Positions 1-11,200 of a stretch of 64,000 nt of DNA are shown in pieces. Source of the stretch: Chondrus crispus (Eukaryota > Rhodophyta > Florideophyceae > Gigartinales > Gigartinaceae); the NCBI RefSeq assembly GCF_000350225.1, contig NW_005179012.1:124001-188000 (forward strand), in the 5' to 3' direction. The notes under the pieces are model-generated. The model did no database searches. It was not told where the DNA came from and saw nothing but the letters and a program-made list of their open reading frames with translations. How positions within the stretch are numbered: the first letter of the stretch is position 1; each line of letters starts with the position of its first letter. Position numbers and translations under genes: made by a program.

Positions 1-1
1 G

Positions 2-2272
2 GATGTTTATCGTCAATGGATTGAACTCGTCTCACAATTCACCCTCCAATCTTTAGCGTCCGATTGGAGCTGGGTGGGAAACAGCCTTTTCTATCTTCTC
101 TCATTGTGGTCTCGACTCATTGCCGCGAAGCCATACCTGAAGAGCGGAAAGGAAGCCTACCTCGACGGATACGTATCTAAGATTGTGGAACAGTATATCA
201 CCACCAGGTTAATGGCATTAGAGCAGTTGGATGATGGTGATGAAGAGGATGAAGATATCACAGAGCATCTGGAAGCAATTCCTTCCATTTTCCGGCTACA
301 ATACGAGAAATCAGGGGCATTCATCTCGTCGGTCATGGATCCTTTACTTGAAAATTACAAGGCTTTCGCAGCGAGTGGTGGTGTTGGCGCAAATCCCGCC
401 GAAGTCTCAAAATTGGAACGAGAACTCGCCTGGTTAACCCGAGTGATCGCGGCCGTAGTGAGTGGCCGACTAAACGCGTCTAGCTCTGAAGCACAAGAGC
501 TCACCGACGGCGAAGTAAGTTCTCGAGTGTTTCAGTTGATGGTACACACTGTGTCTGCGGACAATGCAGCCCGTATGCGACCTGGTATCACGCCAGATAC
601 ACTTGCGACGCCAGCAGGCAGAGCGCGAAATACGAAAGGTGCCGTCGCACTAGATGCTGCAATTGTGGATTTCACGCAAGCGTTCCGTAGAGCATATATT
701 GGTGAGGAAGCTGTAGCGACCAGCAAGGTCTATGTGAGAATGGCTGAGAGGTTAGGTATGAACGACCACTTGATTGTTCTTGACGTGGTGGCGGCTAAGA
801 TTGCGTGTAATTTGCGCAGCTACGGAGTTGTAGACGGCCAACGGATTATTGGCAAGTCCTTGGGCCTCCTACAAGACCTCGCTGCGGGATACAGTAGTAG
901 TCGCCTCCTTTGTAAGCTCGCAACTATCCGCGAGATGATTACAAGTCATGATGAGGACAACTTTCCTTTTATGAAAGGACCAGACTCTCTCATGGGACGG
1001 AATCGCACAACGTTTTACCAAACCATTTTACGGATTCTATTCTCAAGCGGTGGTTCTAGCTTTGATTCAGAGGCGGAATTTAATCGTTTCATGGAGCCAC
1101 TAAGAACTAAGCTAGACGCTTTGGCTGCGTTACCCAGCAAAGATGCCTTCCGCAATGACCAAACTGTCAAGAAGGCCGTCCTAGGGGTCCTTCGTGACAT
1201 TCGAGGCGTCATCCAGACAATGTCCAATCGCAAGACGTACGGACTCTTCTTCGAGTGGTTCTATCCGAAATACACACCTGTCATGCTGAAGATCTGCGAA
1301 GTGTTTTCGGAGGCCGGTGTCTATGAAGTCACGACAATCTTATTGAAGTTTTACGCAGAGTTCATTTACAACAAGTCGCAGAGGATAATTTTCGACAGCT
1401 CCTCACCAAATGGTATTCTACTGTTCCGGGAGACTTCAAATATCCTGGTTACATACGGGACTCATACGTTGCAAAACTGGGAGAGAATTGGTGGAGCAGA
1501 AGGAGCAAAAAGCAGATCCATGGATCCTTATCGTGTGATGTATAAGGGCAACTGGGTTTCCATGCTTTTGTTTGCACGCGCACTTGGTGGTAACTACGTC
1601 AACTTTGGAGTATTTTCCTTGTATGGCGATCCTGCTCTACAAGACGCAATGGCGATCTGCTTCAAGATTATTTCCGTTATTCCGCTCGACCAACTTATGG
1701 CATACCCTAAAGTTGCAAAAGCATATTTCCCGCTCATCGAGCTCTTGTGTTCTAACCATCCTCAGGAAATCGCCAAGTTGGATCACCGCACGTTCGTTCG
1801 AATCGTAGAATCCTTGAGGGAGGCATTGCAATCCCATGAAGTCTGGATGAGCTCCCAGGCAGCCTCTGCCATTGACCAGCTCTCCGCCTTTAGATTTAAG
1901 CAAGAGCTGAAACGCAGTGATCATGCACGATTGTTGCTTGCCCATGTCGAACAAAGTCCGGACTTGTTTCCATCTTGCCTAGGAATAATCTTTAACATGA
2001 TTATTCATGTGGACTGCACGAATCAATGGAGTCTTTCACGACCATTGCTTAGTCTCATACTAACAAATGAAGAAGCCTTCATGAGAATGAAGACAACTAC
2101 AATTCAGTCTCAGCCAGCGGAGAAGCAAGCGAACGTTGGGGCAGCGTACGACAAACTGATGAAGGACGTGCAACGAAATTTGGAAAGCAAGAATCGAGAC
2201 AGATTTACGCAGCAGGTCACCCAATTCCGGCTAGCTCTGAGAACAGAGGGTGTAACTGATGGGCTGTTGTAA
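2..2272 (+). CDS. XPO7: Exportin-7 (RanBP16-type nuclear transport receptor), C-terminal part
   Basis: The frame is open from base 2, so the 5' part of the gene lies outside the window; the first ATG is not the true start. About 756 residues are present, against roughly 1,090 for animal exportin-7, so this is the C-terminal two thirds. The first residues (VYRQWIELVSQFTLQSL, then YLLSLWSRL) match the conserved exportin-7 block before the acidic insert, and an acidic stretch (DDGDEEDEDITEHLE) follows at about residue 80. The rest is helical HEAT-type repeat sequence ending in a TAA. Family knowledge: exportin-7 is an importin-beta superfamily receptor that binds Ran-GTP and carries folded cargo through nuclear pores. 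No intron is seen in 2.27 kb, in line with an intron-poor genome. The next gene converges on it, with stop codons about 70 bp apart. Confidence 0.9.
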   Translation, partial: DVYRQWIELVSQFTLQSLASDWSWVGNSLFYLLSLWSRLIAAKPYLKSGKEAYLDGYVSKIVEQYITTRLMALEQLDDGDEEDEDITEHLEAIPSIFRLQYEKSGAFISSVMDPLLENYKAFAASGGVGANPAEVSKLERELAWLTRVIAAVVSGRLNASSSEAQELTDGEVSSRVFQLMVHTVSADNAARMRPGITPDTLATPAGRARNTKGAVALDAAIVDFTQAFRRAYIGEEAVATSKVYVRMAERLGMNDHLIVLDVVAAKIACNLRSYGVVDGQRIIGKSLGLLQDLAAGYSSSRLLCKLATIREMITSHDEDNFPFMKGPDSLMGRNRTTFYQTILRILFSSGGSSFDSEAEFNRFMEPLRTKLDALAALPSKDAFRNDQTVKKAVLGVLRDIRGVIQTMSNRKTYGLFFEWFYPKYTPVMLKICEVFSEAGVYEVTTILLKFYAEFIYNKSQRIIFDSSSPNGILLFRETSNILVTYGTHTLQNWERIGGAEGAKSRSMDPYRVMYKGNWVSMLLFARALGGNYVNFGVFSLYGDPALQDAMAICFKIISVIPLDQLMAYPKVAKAYFPLIELLCSNHPQEIAKLDHRTFVRIVESLREALQSHEVWMSSQAASAIDQLSAFRFKQELKRSDHARLLLAHVEQSPDLFPSCLGIIFNMIIHVDCTNQWSLSRPLLSLILTNEEAFMRMKTTTIQSQPAEKQANVGAAYDKLMKDVQRNLESKNRDRFTQQVTQFRLALRTEGVTDGLL

Positions 2273-2344
2273 AGTGACGAACGCGATTTTTTGCACAGCT
2301 GGTAGCAACATAACAGTAGATAAGAGACTGAAAGCCCCTCATCA

Positions 2345-3149
2345 CTACTTCTGTTGAAATCGCAGTACGTACAGCTGCTCGATCCCTGCCTTCCTTTTCA
2401 TCACAGTCCTAACCAGGAAGCCTGCTCGGTTGGCTTTCTCAATAACTTCAATGGGCTTATTCGCTTCAAGTAGCACCAAGTACATGACCCCATCTTTGGC
2501 TAGGAATCGAATAAACTCATCCAGGAAAATATCGATAACTTGGCGGCCTTCTCTCCCCCCTGCCCACGACGCAGAGATATCGCGGCTCTCCAGAGCACGC
2601 TGCAGTTCATTGTCATCCGTCGGTACGTAGGGCGGGTTGAACACAATGATTTCAAATTGTATCCCAGGTTTGAAAGCAGAGAACATGTCGCATAAGACGA
2701 AGTCGACACTAGTCCTCCCTTTCAACAAACCGCGTGTCTTTATCACAGCTAGCGGATTCACATCTGTTGATATGCAGACTGCTGTTTCTATAATTTTCGA
2801 TAGCGCTTCGGATACTTCCCCTGAACCACATCTAAGCAAACATCAAAAAAAATCTGGTTAGGCAAATGGGTACGTCCCCATCCTTCGCACATAAGTTCAG
2901 CCTGCGTTGCTTTATCTGAATGTTTGTTATGAGCTTCCCTAGGGGAATAGTTGCTGCAAGTAGTGGAACGAATCCGACGTACCCTACTTCTAAGCCAAGG
3001 CCCTTTGAAAATCGATGTCGTAAAAATTCTGCATCCTGCTGCAAGGCATCGATCAACAAATATGTATCTTCCGAAGCCGGATAAACCCCATCAGCACCAT
3101 CCATTTCAGAGATGCTTTTTAGACCCGACGAAAGATCGGCGAGTCGCAA
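2345..3149 (-). CDS. N6AMT1: HemK2/MTQ2-type glutamine methyltransferase, two exons
   Basis: Two exons: 3149-2983 and 2831-2345, joined across a 151-bp intron (2982-2832) that begins GTACGT and ends TTAG. The splice rebuilds the class I methyltransferase motif I (V-G-C-G-S-G), which neither exon holds alone. Exon 1 carries the VYPASEDTYLLIDAL block typical of this family. Exon 2 has STDVNPLAV (acidic loop of the AdoMet pocket) and FNPPYVPT, the NPPY substrate-binding motif, followed by SWAGGREGRQVID, which matches the WAGGRxGRxVxD block of N6AMT1. The product is 217 residues, against 214 in human. Family knowledge: with a TRM112 partner this enzyme methylates the glutamine of the GGQ loop of release factor eRF1 in the cytosol. 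An alternative start is the Met at 3104, just before DGADGVYP. Confidence 0.88.
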
Positions 3150-3159
3150 TCAACGCTGA

Positions 3160-3507
3160 TCATGCTGTGGCAACGGTACGGAACAATGCAGGAGAAGAGA
3201 GGAAGGTCAGATACTGGCGAATTACACCAATGCGGGAAGTGAGGAAGTGGGCTCGCATCTTCTCAGGAAGTTGTTGCAATGTATCTATCACCACCTTGGG
3301 GCTTGCGGTCAAGCAAAGCCCAGTAAGTGTGGCCTATGGCCCAGTTGTATCTTCATCGAGATCCTAATCCCGACTATGCCTCGGACCCCGCCAGGCTGAT
3401 CAGAGAGAAAAAACATACCTCAAGTGACGTTGAACGCAATGAAAGCGTCCTCAATGCCGGCTTAGAAGGAACACGGGACTCCACGATCAGGTACGACGGC
3501 CGCTGCA
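3160..3507 (-). CDS. Possible small spliced gene or upstream exons, unknown
   Basis: On the minus strand a stretch of about 50 codons ends in a stop at 3160 and reads smoothly (VVIDTLQQLPEKMRAHF, then RQYLTFLSSPALFRTV). Upstream, a second open stretch near 3507-3419 ends at a good donor (GAG|GTATGT at 3418). Joining them would need an acceptor close to 3305, and no single candidate is convincing. I do not recognise the protein. It lies in the 650 bp between the N6AMT1 start and the prefoldin gene, and could also be untranslated leader of N6AMT1. Call rests only on codon-like sequence and a donor site. Confidence 0.2.
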
Positions 3508-3795
3508 ATGGATAAGCTTATCTGGAGAGCGGAACGTGGCACTGTAGGCAGTGGGATCACACTTCCTTTTCAACAACAGTACCCTTGGTACTGTACTACT
3601 AAATCAACTTTTGAAAATAGCACAAGTTCTTATTTTTCTTCAGTAATTCAGTAATTATTTCAATTTTCTTGCTACAGTAGTTTCTTGCAACGGCTCAGTT
3701 CACGTGTGCATCAACTTCTCTGCACAAAGGTCTGGGCGAAGAGATTCCCAGCAGGCCGGGCCTCCATCGCCCGCAACATCAAACGACCCTCAAAA

Positions 3796-4194
3796 ATGTC
3801 AAAGCAGGACGTAGAACAGCTATGGGAGCTTCAGGGTCGCCAAGCCGAATTGCGCCGTCACGTAATGCAGCTAACATCCCAAATCAACGTCGCAGAGCGA
3901 GAACGTAGCATCCTCGACATCACTGTTCGTGAGATGGATGCCATGCCGGAGCAAACGAAGACGTACATGGCTATCGGAAAGATGTTTGCGTTTTCACCGA
4001 AAGACCAACTGCGTAGAGAGCTCTTGCAAGCAAAGGAGGAGTCTTTCAAGAAGGATGAGGGCCGAAGCACTCTGCGTGATCAGTTCGTCACAAAGCTCAA
4101 GGAAAGCGAAAATCGTATTGATGAGATCGCGAAGCAGATCGAAGACTCTCGCGCAAGAGCAAAAGATTCATCTACTGTCAGAGCTGGATCTTAA
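3796..4194 (+). CDS. PFDN1: Prefoldin subunit 1 (beta-type)
   Basis: The ATG at 3796 opens a protein of 132 residues, close to the 122 of human PFDN1. The frame is open further upstream, but only from a non-ATG codon, and the upstream residues lack family similarity, so 3796 is preferred. The protein has the beta-prefoldin plan: an N-terminal coiled coil (EQLWELQGRQAELRRHVMQL), a central hairpin block with YMAIGKMFAFSPKDQL, equivalent to the YxGVGRMFxxxxKxxx signature of subunit 1, and a C-terminal coiled coil rich in K/E. Family knowledge: prefoldin is a jellyfish-shaped hexamer that delivers nascent actin and tubulin to the CCT chaperonin in the cytosol. No intron is seen. The low-conservation C-terminal tail (RARAKDSSTVRAGS) is unusual but short. 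Confidence 0.75.
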   Translation: MSKQDVEQLWELQGRQAELRRHVMQLTSQINVAERERSILDITVREMDAMPEQTKTYMAIGKMFAFSPKDQLRRELLQAKEESFKKDEGRSTLRDQFVTKLKESENRIDEIAKQIEDSRARAKDSSTVRAGS

Positions 4195-4298
4195 AGAGGA
4201 AATAGACGGAATACGGCTACTTGGTTTCGTCAGGACGTTGGCCACCTCCTCTTAACTCACTACGATCATTCCACCTCGGCCTGCATTCGTCGGTAATA

Positions 4299-5418
4299 TC
4301 AGAGACGGACCAAATTAGTAATCTTGTAGAGGTCTTCTTGCGGTCGCCATGTAGCATAGCTTGGCAGTGTTTCATCTGTGCAAAATGAGGGGTCCAACAC
4401 AAGGTGTTTGTCGAAGTCAAAAACAACGAAATCGAGAATTTCTTTTCGCCACCAACCGTTCTCCATGTAGCTAACCAGTGCCCTTGTTGAACACAGCGCG
4501 TACATCAAAACAGCGCTTCTTCGATAAAGAGGTGAAGCGTGTAGCACCCAAGAGCTTCAGCTCCCGACGGAAACAGTCATCGATTGTTTTCCTCAGTACT
4601 GAATCAAAGTTTTATATTCCAGTGAAACTCGGAATTGCTTGAGCAGCTAGCCGTTTCCTCTGCCAGGCGTGTCGCCAACAGGCTTCATCCCTCCGTGTAC
4701 AACTGCCCTGTGCATCAACTATCGACCGCTGCCAGGCACTTTCAAAGCTGGTATCGCTGGGAATCGCGCTTCTTGTTCGGAAAAGGACATCGTCATTCTC
4801 GATGGATTCTCCGGCGTTGCGTTAGAAACGTCAAGCACGTGCTTGATCTCCTCCCATCCTTGCGCGTTTTTTCGAACTACAGGGCGTGACTTTAGCAAAA
4901 TTTCGGATCGCAGAACTGCCGTTTCGCAAGTTCACAGGGGCTTGCCATTGCGCATCGGAGCGGGTGGCAGTTATTACGCAGGCGAGCAAGAAATTATTCC
5001 GTCCAGGAACATAGCCATCGCCGCGCAAAATGTTAACATTCAGATCGTGGTGGCCGTTGTCCGAAAAGTAGTGTTCTACCGGAGCTCGTTGAGATTTCTT
5101 CGAGTGCGCTGTCAACTGCATTAGTAGTCCTGCGGCCTGGGGCCGAGAGACAACAACCAAATTCCGCCAGAGCGGGAGCCTTTTCCTCCTAGTCTGGTGC
5201 AAGATAAATTGTTGGTTACCACCGACACGATGTGCCACGGGCTTGTCAGCTGATAAGCTGTAGCTCGTGTAGCCGGTGATGTACTTGTAGGTAGACTTTC
5301 GGCGGAAGAAGTGAATCAGAATATGCTTGGTATTTATGGCCGTAACAAGATGGTGAGCATGCTCAGAGATGCTGTTGTTGTCGGGGAACATGTTTGAGTT
5401 TTGATGTGATGCATTCAA
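4299..5418 (-). pseudogene. Decayed protein-coding gene, family not recognised
   Basis: Protein-like sequence runs along the minus strand but in pieces. From 5418 one frame gives a passage ending near LNVNILRGDGYVPGRNNF and LRNGSSAIRNF. Close to 4905 coding character moves to another frame (SRPVVRKNAQGWEEIKHV, then ATPENPSRMTMSFSEQE), which meets a stop near 4717 after ALKVPGSGR. A further open stretch lies at 4547-4299 (RKEILDFVVFDFDKHLVLDP). The frame change without splice signals, and the stop, point to a pseudogene; a multi-exon gene with unusual introns is the alternative. I cannot name the family. It sits between prefoldin and the permease, with which it shares strand. Confidence 0.4.
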
Positions 5419-5489
5419 TATGTACAGTACCTGCCGAGTACTCGGCAGATGTGCACACGTCGACCTGGATAAGAGTTAGAACGAATTCG

Positions 5490-7187
5490 TCACAAGGCAG
5501 CTTGTGAATTAGTTGCCTTCGGTAAAGGGGAAGAAAGAGGCGAGTCATTGCTTGATATTGAACGTGCTTCCGTCGCTAACTCGTCAAATGAGCTGTAAGA
5601 CTGTGTTGGTGAGGCAACCGCGATATTCAGGTAACTGGTCGCAATAATAGCGTTCCTCGCTCCATAGCAGAAGTAGGTTGTCGCTGATAACGCCAACCAT
5701 GTACACAATGCCGTCAAGGCCTTGTTCGAAAGCTGAAAAAGAAGGAAACACGTCGTGAACGACCCTAACATCGGAATTATCGGTACAAGCGGACACATGA
5801 AGCTCGGTGCGGCGCGCTCATATTGCGACCCGCCCTCAAAGTCGGAAGTAAGTAACATTATTGAAATGGAAAGCATGACGGGAATGGATATCAACAAGCC
5901 TAGCCATCGCGGCATTTGGTTTTTTCCCATGAGTCTTGAAACGATACCAGTGAGTGCGCTGGCCCCGACGAACAAGTAGATTAAGGATGGCGTGCGCCTT
6001 GCTCGCGAGTGAATGCGGGATCGCGTGAGTAGCAATGCGACATTCGTAGCAAGAAAAGCAAGTAGAGTGCCTCCCGATACCACGTCTGCTAGAGCATGAG
6101 TCTCAACTAAAACTGCGAGCATTGCAACAACAACTCCGCAACCCACGGTGGTGGCGCTAGAGCTCAATGCAAAAGCGCGAGGGAGCAATCCGTCACGGCC
6201 CATGGACATAAAAATACGGGGTTGTGCGGCCAGCGACACAGTGGTGGTGTTCATCATGCCAAGAGCCGTTCCAAACCCAACCAGCTTTGCCACAATAGGC
6301 AGTCCTACGGAACGGAACGCCGCGGAAAATGGGGCATAAGTATCTATGACTTCATAGTCCATAAGCCCCGTCAGAACAAGAGACGCCGCGATATACATGG
6401 ATGTCACAATGACGAGGGAAAGAAGTATTGCTAAGGGAACAGTCCTTGCCGCATCTTGTGCCTCTTCTGCTACTGTCGCAACCTCATCGAAGCCGACGTA
6501 GGCAAAAAAGACAGCGCTTGAACCGGCAATAACACCTTGCAAGCCAAATGGAAAGAACGGGTCCCAATTACCTGTGTCCACTTTTTGCACGCCAAAAACT
6601 AAAATAACGGCAACGACACCTGCGTAAGCGAGGGTGGCGGCGTTAATGACCCATTTTGCCTCCTTCATACCCAGGGACAGCATAAGCGAGACGGCCAGAA
6701 CCAAAACGAGGGCAAGCACAGAAAAGACCGAATCTTTGCCGGTTAACCAGCCCGGTAGGAAGCCAACAGCATCGCCAAGGTAAGATGCCCAACTGCGCGC
6801 AATAGCTGCTGAGCTGACACCATATTCCAGCGTGAGACACATACCGACGAGAAAAGCAGGGAGTTCGCCGAGGGCAGAATATGCAAAAGCATAGGCACCA
6901 CCTGAGTTGGGGTTCCTGCTCGCCATCTCGGCGTAAGCAAGTGCAGAAAAAAGACATGCGATCGCGGCGACGGTAAAGGACAGAGTAACGGCAGGTCCCG
7001 CAATAACACGAGCTGCCCGCCCTGTAAGAAGGAACAGGCCGCTGCCGAGAGTTCCCCCGACCCCGAGTAAGGTGAGGTCAGTGAGATTAAGAGGACGCTC
7101 GGTATCGGCCTCTGTGACAAGAGCGTTGCTTGGGGGGGCGGAGGATTTGCGTCGCATAGCCGCTTGCAGGAGAGAAGATGCTGTCAT
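5490..7187 (-). CDS. APC-superfamily amino-acid/cation permease (CAT-like)
   Basis: A single exon of 565 residues starting at the ATG at 7187. The first membrane helix carries LTLLGVGGTLGSGLFLLTG, the glycine-rich unwound helix that binds the amino-acid substrate backbone in APC transporters. Next come AGPAVTLSFTVAAIACLFSAL and AYAEMASRNPNSGGAYAFAY, the second and third helices with the conserved S-G-G-A-Y block. Helix 6 region FAYVGFDEVATVAEEAQ is also characteristic of the cationic amino-acid transporter (SLC7 CAT) group. About 12-14 hydrophobic segments are visible, ending in a short Ser-rich cytosolic tail. Likely role: uptake of amino acids or polyamines across the plasma membrane or tonoplast; substrate not predictable. 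A MITE lies about 310 bp upstream of the start. Confidence 0.85.
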   Translation of the reverse strand: MTASSLLQAAMRRKSSAPPSNALVTEADTERPLNLTDLTLLGVGGTLGSGLFLLTGRAARVIAGPAVTLSFTVAAIACLFSALAYAEMASRNPNSGGAYAFAYSALGELPAFLVGMCLTLEYGVSSAAIARSWASYLGDAVGFLPGWLTGKDSVFSVLALVLVLAVSLMLSLGMKEAKWVINAATLAYAGVVAVILVFGVQKVDTGNWDPFFPFGLQGVIAGSSAVFFAYVGFDEVATVAEEAQDAARTVPLAILLSLVIVTSMYIAASLVLTGLMDYEVIDTYAPFSAAFRSVGLPIVAKLVGFGTALGMMNTTTVSLAAQPRIFMSMGRDGLLPRAFALSSSATTVGCGVVVAMLAVLVETHALADVVSGGTLLAFLATNVALLLTRSRIHSRARRTPSLIYLFVGASALTGIVSRLMGKNQMPRWLGLLISIPVMLSISIMLLTSDFEGGSQYERAAPSFMCPLVPIIPMLGSFTTCFLLFQLSNKALTALCTWLALSATTYFCYGARNAIIATSYLNIAVASPTQSYSSFDELATEARSISSNDSPLSSPLPKATNSQAAL

Positions 7188-7493
7188 GACGAAGGACGGC
7201 TCACAGCGTCTTTACCCCGTGCCCACGAGAGGAGACGAGCTGTAGAGAGTACTGTAGCTATTTCCGGCCTGTGCTGAGCGACGTTAAACCCGCCTCCCTC
7301 AGCACACTTCGCCTTCGACTTCAAAAGCCGCAAATAAATGTGGAGAATATCTCTCCTGCGGCATCCAGCAATGAACATACCGCACTGTGCAAAGTTTGAC
7401 CGTTTTTGGATGGCAGGAAGTACATTTTTCTTTAATTTTATGAAAGTAGTTACCAAATCAACCTTTCCGGGAGTGGTATTTGCATGAAAGGCC
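7188..7493. other. Upstream region of the permease, no gene seen
   Basis: About 300 bases between the permease start and the MITE. An open frame (7456-7184, minus) overlaps the permease ATG by a few bases in another frame; it has no recognisable domain and is at best an upstream ORF in the leader. No TATA-like element stands out. Confidence 0.4.
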
Positions 7494-7495
7494 TA

Positions 7496-8000
7496 GTGTC
7501 TAGACGACAAGCAATTTGACCTCATATGAGGTCAGTCATGGCCTCATATGAGGCCAGCTTTTTTTTGCAAAAATATATAAATTAAATCGAAACTTTAAAA
7601 CATTCAGTTTGGACACCATTTCTTTAACGTATACGCGCTCGGCAATAACATCTTGCAAAACATTGGGATGGCGGTTGTCAATGCACAGAGAGACTAAGAA
7701 TCTAATGAACTATCAATGATGAGTTGACTTTTTAAACAGGCGTTTTGGTTTCGAAGATATCAACATAAAACGTTTTGAGATTGGTCAAAAAAGGCTCCTT
7801 TTTGGGCATTTTAAAAATGGCTGGAGAAGACGTGCAGATCTCACCAAACTCCACCCTTCCACAACGCAGAAGTCAACTGCCGTGTCGAGAGTCTCTTTTT
7901 TCCATCTTGTTGAGCTAGCACAAGTCGAGAAAAATAAGTTGAAAAGTGACCTCATATGAGGTCAAATGGCCTCATATGAGGTCATTTGTCACCTAGACAC
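7496..8000. mobile_element. MITE with TA target duplication (Tc1/mariner-type ends)
   Basis: A 505-bp non-coding element flanked by TA at 7494-7495 and 8001-8002. Terminal inverted repeats start GTGTCTAG, then a variable pair, then GACAA. Inside each end lie two copies of a near-perfect palindrome built on CCTCATATGAGG (about 7521-7556 and 7950-7983). The inside is AT-rich with no open frame longer than a few tens of codons, so it would depend on a transposase encoded elsewhere. TA duplication and end structure are typical of Tc1/mariner non-autonomous elements. Confidence 0.75.
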
Positions 8001-8002
8001 TA

Positions 8003-8296
8003 GTGCTGGGCGATTATCTATGACTAAAGCGTATCTAGATAGGCTAATGCCTAATTAGAGGAGTGCTCATTACCTCCGTTTCACTCTCCGCTAGTAGTGC
8101 CACTTCTGAATAGTGCCGCCTTCTGGCATGTGGCAAGGGGTGGCACTACTGCGTGTATCCCACTGTACGCAAAAGTGGTCAACTCCGCAACGGAAGACTG
8201 ACACGACCCTGATCGCTATGGTGTTGGCAATGGCAATGAAAGGCTGGGGTGCAAGTCTGGGACTCGCAACGGAGAGCCCCTTGCCATGGAATCGGT
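8003..8296. other. Intergenic, nothing recognised
   Basis: About 290 bases between the MITE and the stop codon of the ParB-like gene. It probably holds the 3' end of that minus-strand transcript. No gene or repeat is evident. Confidence 0.4.
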
Positions 8297-11200
8297 TCAC
8301 GGTCCCTCTTTCGTCTCCTCGTCCTCATACTTGCTCTCCTTGTACATCTTGAACTCTGGATTAAACTTGTGTTGGCAGTACCCAAGTTTTGTCAGCTTGC
8401 GGTTTTCTGGGACAAAGTAAAGACTGTAGTGTAGTTTGTGATTACCCGTGACGTGGTCTTCGAATGCACCCTCAGCGTGAAGCATGTCCCCCCTCCCGAC
8501 GAAGATCGAAAACGGAGGGATTATCACCTTTACCGCTTTCAGGCTCGTCGAAAGAGCTTGGAGGGACTTTTCTTCTGCGGTAGGCACCAAATAGTGGGAA
8601 AACGGGCACACCCATAGCACCCCAGCATCAGCCGCTGTCGTGAGAGTGAAAAAGCCCGGGTTTTCTTTTTCCTCGTCAAGCAGTAGTGCTTCTTCGTCAT
8701 CTAGTCTGCACTGCACTTCGAAATCTGTGTGCAGCTGCTGGCGAAGACATCCTCTAGACGTCACAAACCAACGACCACCGGTTTTCGGCGTGTACATACG
8801 CGGTCGGAAGTCGATGTCTTCATATCCAATTCTCTTGGTGTTGGTCCAGAGACATAGGGCGGCCATACACTGAGAAATCCGAGCATCCAGGAGTGACCTG
8901 GAAGCACACATCCAAACTACGCTGGCGTCCTCTTCAATCGCGGTGGTGACGTTGTGTAGAGTACTTTGATATTGAACGATTCCATGCTGCCCACCAGAGC
9001 TATCGATCTTAGACGCTCCATGGACAGTGGAGGTCCAATCTTGCTTGTTGCCAACGTTATTGCTGAACTTTTGGAAAGAGTTATGTACTGCCTTGTGGAG
9101 AGGCAAAAAGAAGTTGCAGACTTCGATCGGAAATTTCTTTAGTAGATCAGCAGGAACACTTTCATCTGCAAGAAACCCCTCCAAGATTGCGTAGCCTCTC
9201 TGCAATACTTGCTCTCGCCTTCTTCCAAAATAAGTGAGAGACGCTTCATCCTCCATGAATGCCTGTTTCCACGTGTGACGGGTGTCTGATGCCTGCGACG
9301 CGTTCGTGGCATGGTGGTTGTATGCTGCACGCCAGAAAACCATGTGATGGTTTGCGCGCAGAATAGCAGGATCACAGAGAACGACGTTCGCCCGATGCTC
9401 ATGGGGAATAAAAATTGCATCCAAGAAGGGGGTGGCATGCGCAATGGGGTTTTTCCTGCTCCACCTACTCGGTGGACATACTGCGTGACGCACCCAGGGC
9501 TCATATTTTCCACGGTCTACGTACGGCTTTGGGTCATTCACACCGAAAGGGAGAATGTCTGGAAGAACATCCTTGAACTCGGTGTCATCTGCAAATTCAA
9601 CTTCGGCCTTATGCTTTTTGCGTTTCTCCTTCTCAACGCCTTTTGACACTTGCCTCTGGGGCGCACTGAGACGGTCCCATACTTGGGCCTCGCTGACGGT
9701 GGGTGGTTTTGTGGAAAGCCGTTCCTTAACCGGTGCAGCGTCAGTGGGAAGATGTACAGAAAGAGTCTGAAGGAGGTGGGATTTGTTTTTCCCGGCCCCG
9801 TGGAGACGAAAGGCAGTAGAACGTTGCGGAAGAGGTGCCACGAGGGGATTTTCGAGTGCATCGCTGTGGCCCTCGTCCTCGGTCCCTTTTGTACGTCTGA
9901 CTAGATCTCCAGAAATGACCTTGTGCTTTTTGGGTGGCGACACAGTCGAATGGGGCAAAGCTTCAGAGGTATTCTCCTCCTGTCCGGGCGGAGGGGCTGT
10001 CACGGGGTGATTTCCGAGTGCGTTGCTGTACTCCTCGTCCCCGGTTCCTATTGCACGTCTGTCCAGATCTCCAGAACAGACCTTGCGCTTTTTCTCGTGC
10101 GGGTGAAGAGCAGAAATGTGAAATGTGTCCGAGGGATCGTTCTCTCCTCCTTGATGACTACTACTGCGCTCGCTGTCGGAGTCGAAGTGTTCGAATTCCG
10201 AGGCTGAGCCGTCGGAGTTGCCCAGATCAGCCCGGCGGGAGCTCGCATATACTGTGTGAGATCGGTGGCGGGCAAGGCGAGTGAGGGTGGTCGAAATGCG
10301 TCGACGTGGAATTTTGAGTTGCGGCTTCCGTGTAGAGGACTTTCTTGCTGTGCACTCCTGGGAGGGACTTTCTTCACATACCCTGTAATCGACTCCCAGG
10401 GCGTCGATCAGCTTCGTTTGAAACTTTCGAATACGAATTAAATGGCTAGCTTCAGGTCGGTAGCAATGAGATTTGTACGCTGTCATTGTTCGGACGATGA
10501 GATTCGCAATCTTGACTCGATAACGCTGCCCCACCGGGGCTTCCATTTTCAGAACATCACGGAAAGATAACCCCATTCGTTCCGCAGCGAACGAAACTTC
10601 TTTCAGAAGCTGGCGTAACATTGCGTAGAACTGGGTGCTAAACGATTGAAAGGACTGCTCTAGTCCAGCGTCCACTTTTCCAGCTACAGCCTGAAGGGAT
10701 AGAGAAAATTGTTCCTCAGTCGTCTCGTTAAGCAAATAATTGTTGCAAAGGTGGACGAGAGCAAGTTTTTTGCAACTTGTGGAGACTGCAACAAAACTAT
10801 CGAAGTTTCGCTTGCTTCCAGATAATTTAAAAGCTACTTGGGCATACCTAAGGGTTTGCCGTGGACCCATGCGCCCAAGTGCCTTGCATTTGGACAAAGC
10901 ACAGGCAAGCAAATTTGTAGAAAGTCGCTCGCCAATGTCTGCTCGGGCCCTTAGTAGGTGTGCAAGAGACACGGCCGCATGCACATGGTCCTGAAATGTT
11001 GGGGCTTCAACTGTGGCACTTGCTCGATTGAGTGCCCCACTGAGGCCCAACAGCTCCGCTCGAGATGTACCGATGCTATTGTTCGTTGTCCAAAGTTTAA
11101 CGGACACGCGCGTGAATTTCTTCTTCCAAACCTTTGAGGTTTTCATGAGGGAATTCATCGCTGCTAGGCGATGGCGTCCGTCTATGAGACACACTGTCAC

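Noticed and set aside
3685..3795. N-terminal extension of prefoldin (possible organelle signal)
   Set aside because: No ATG upstream in frame; the family-length protein starts at 3796.
7184..7456. Separate small gene upstream of the permease
   Set aside because: It overlaps the permease start out of frame and has no domain; at most an upstream ORF.
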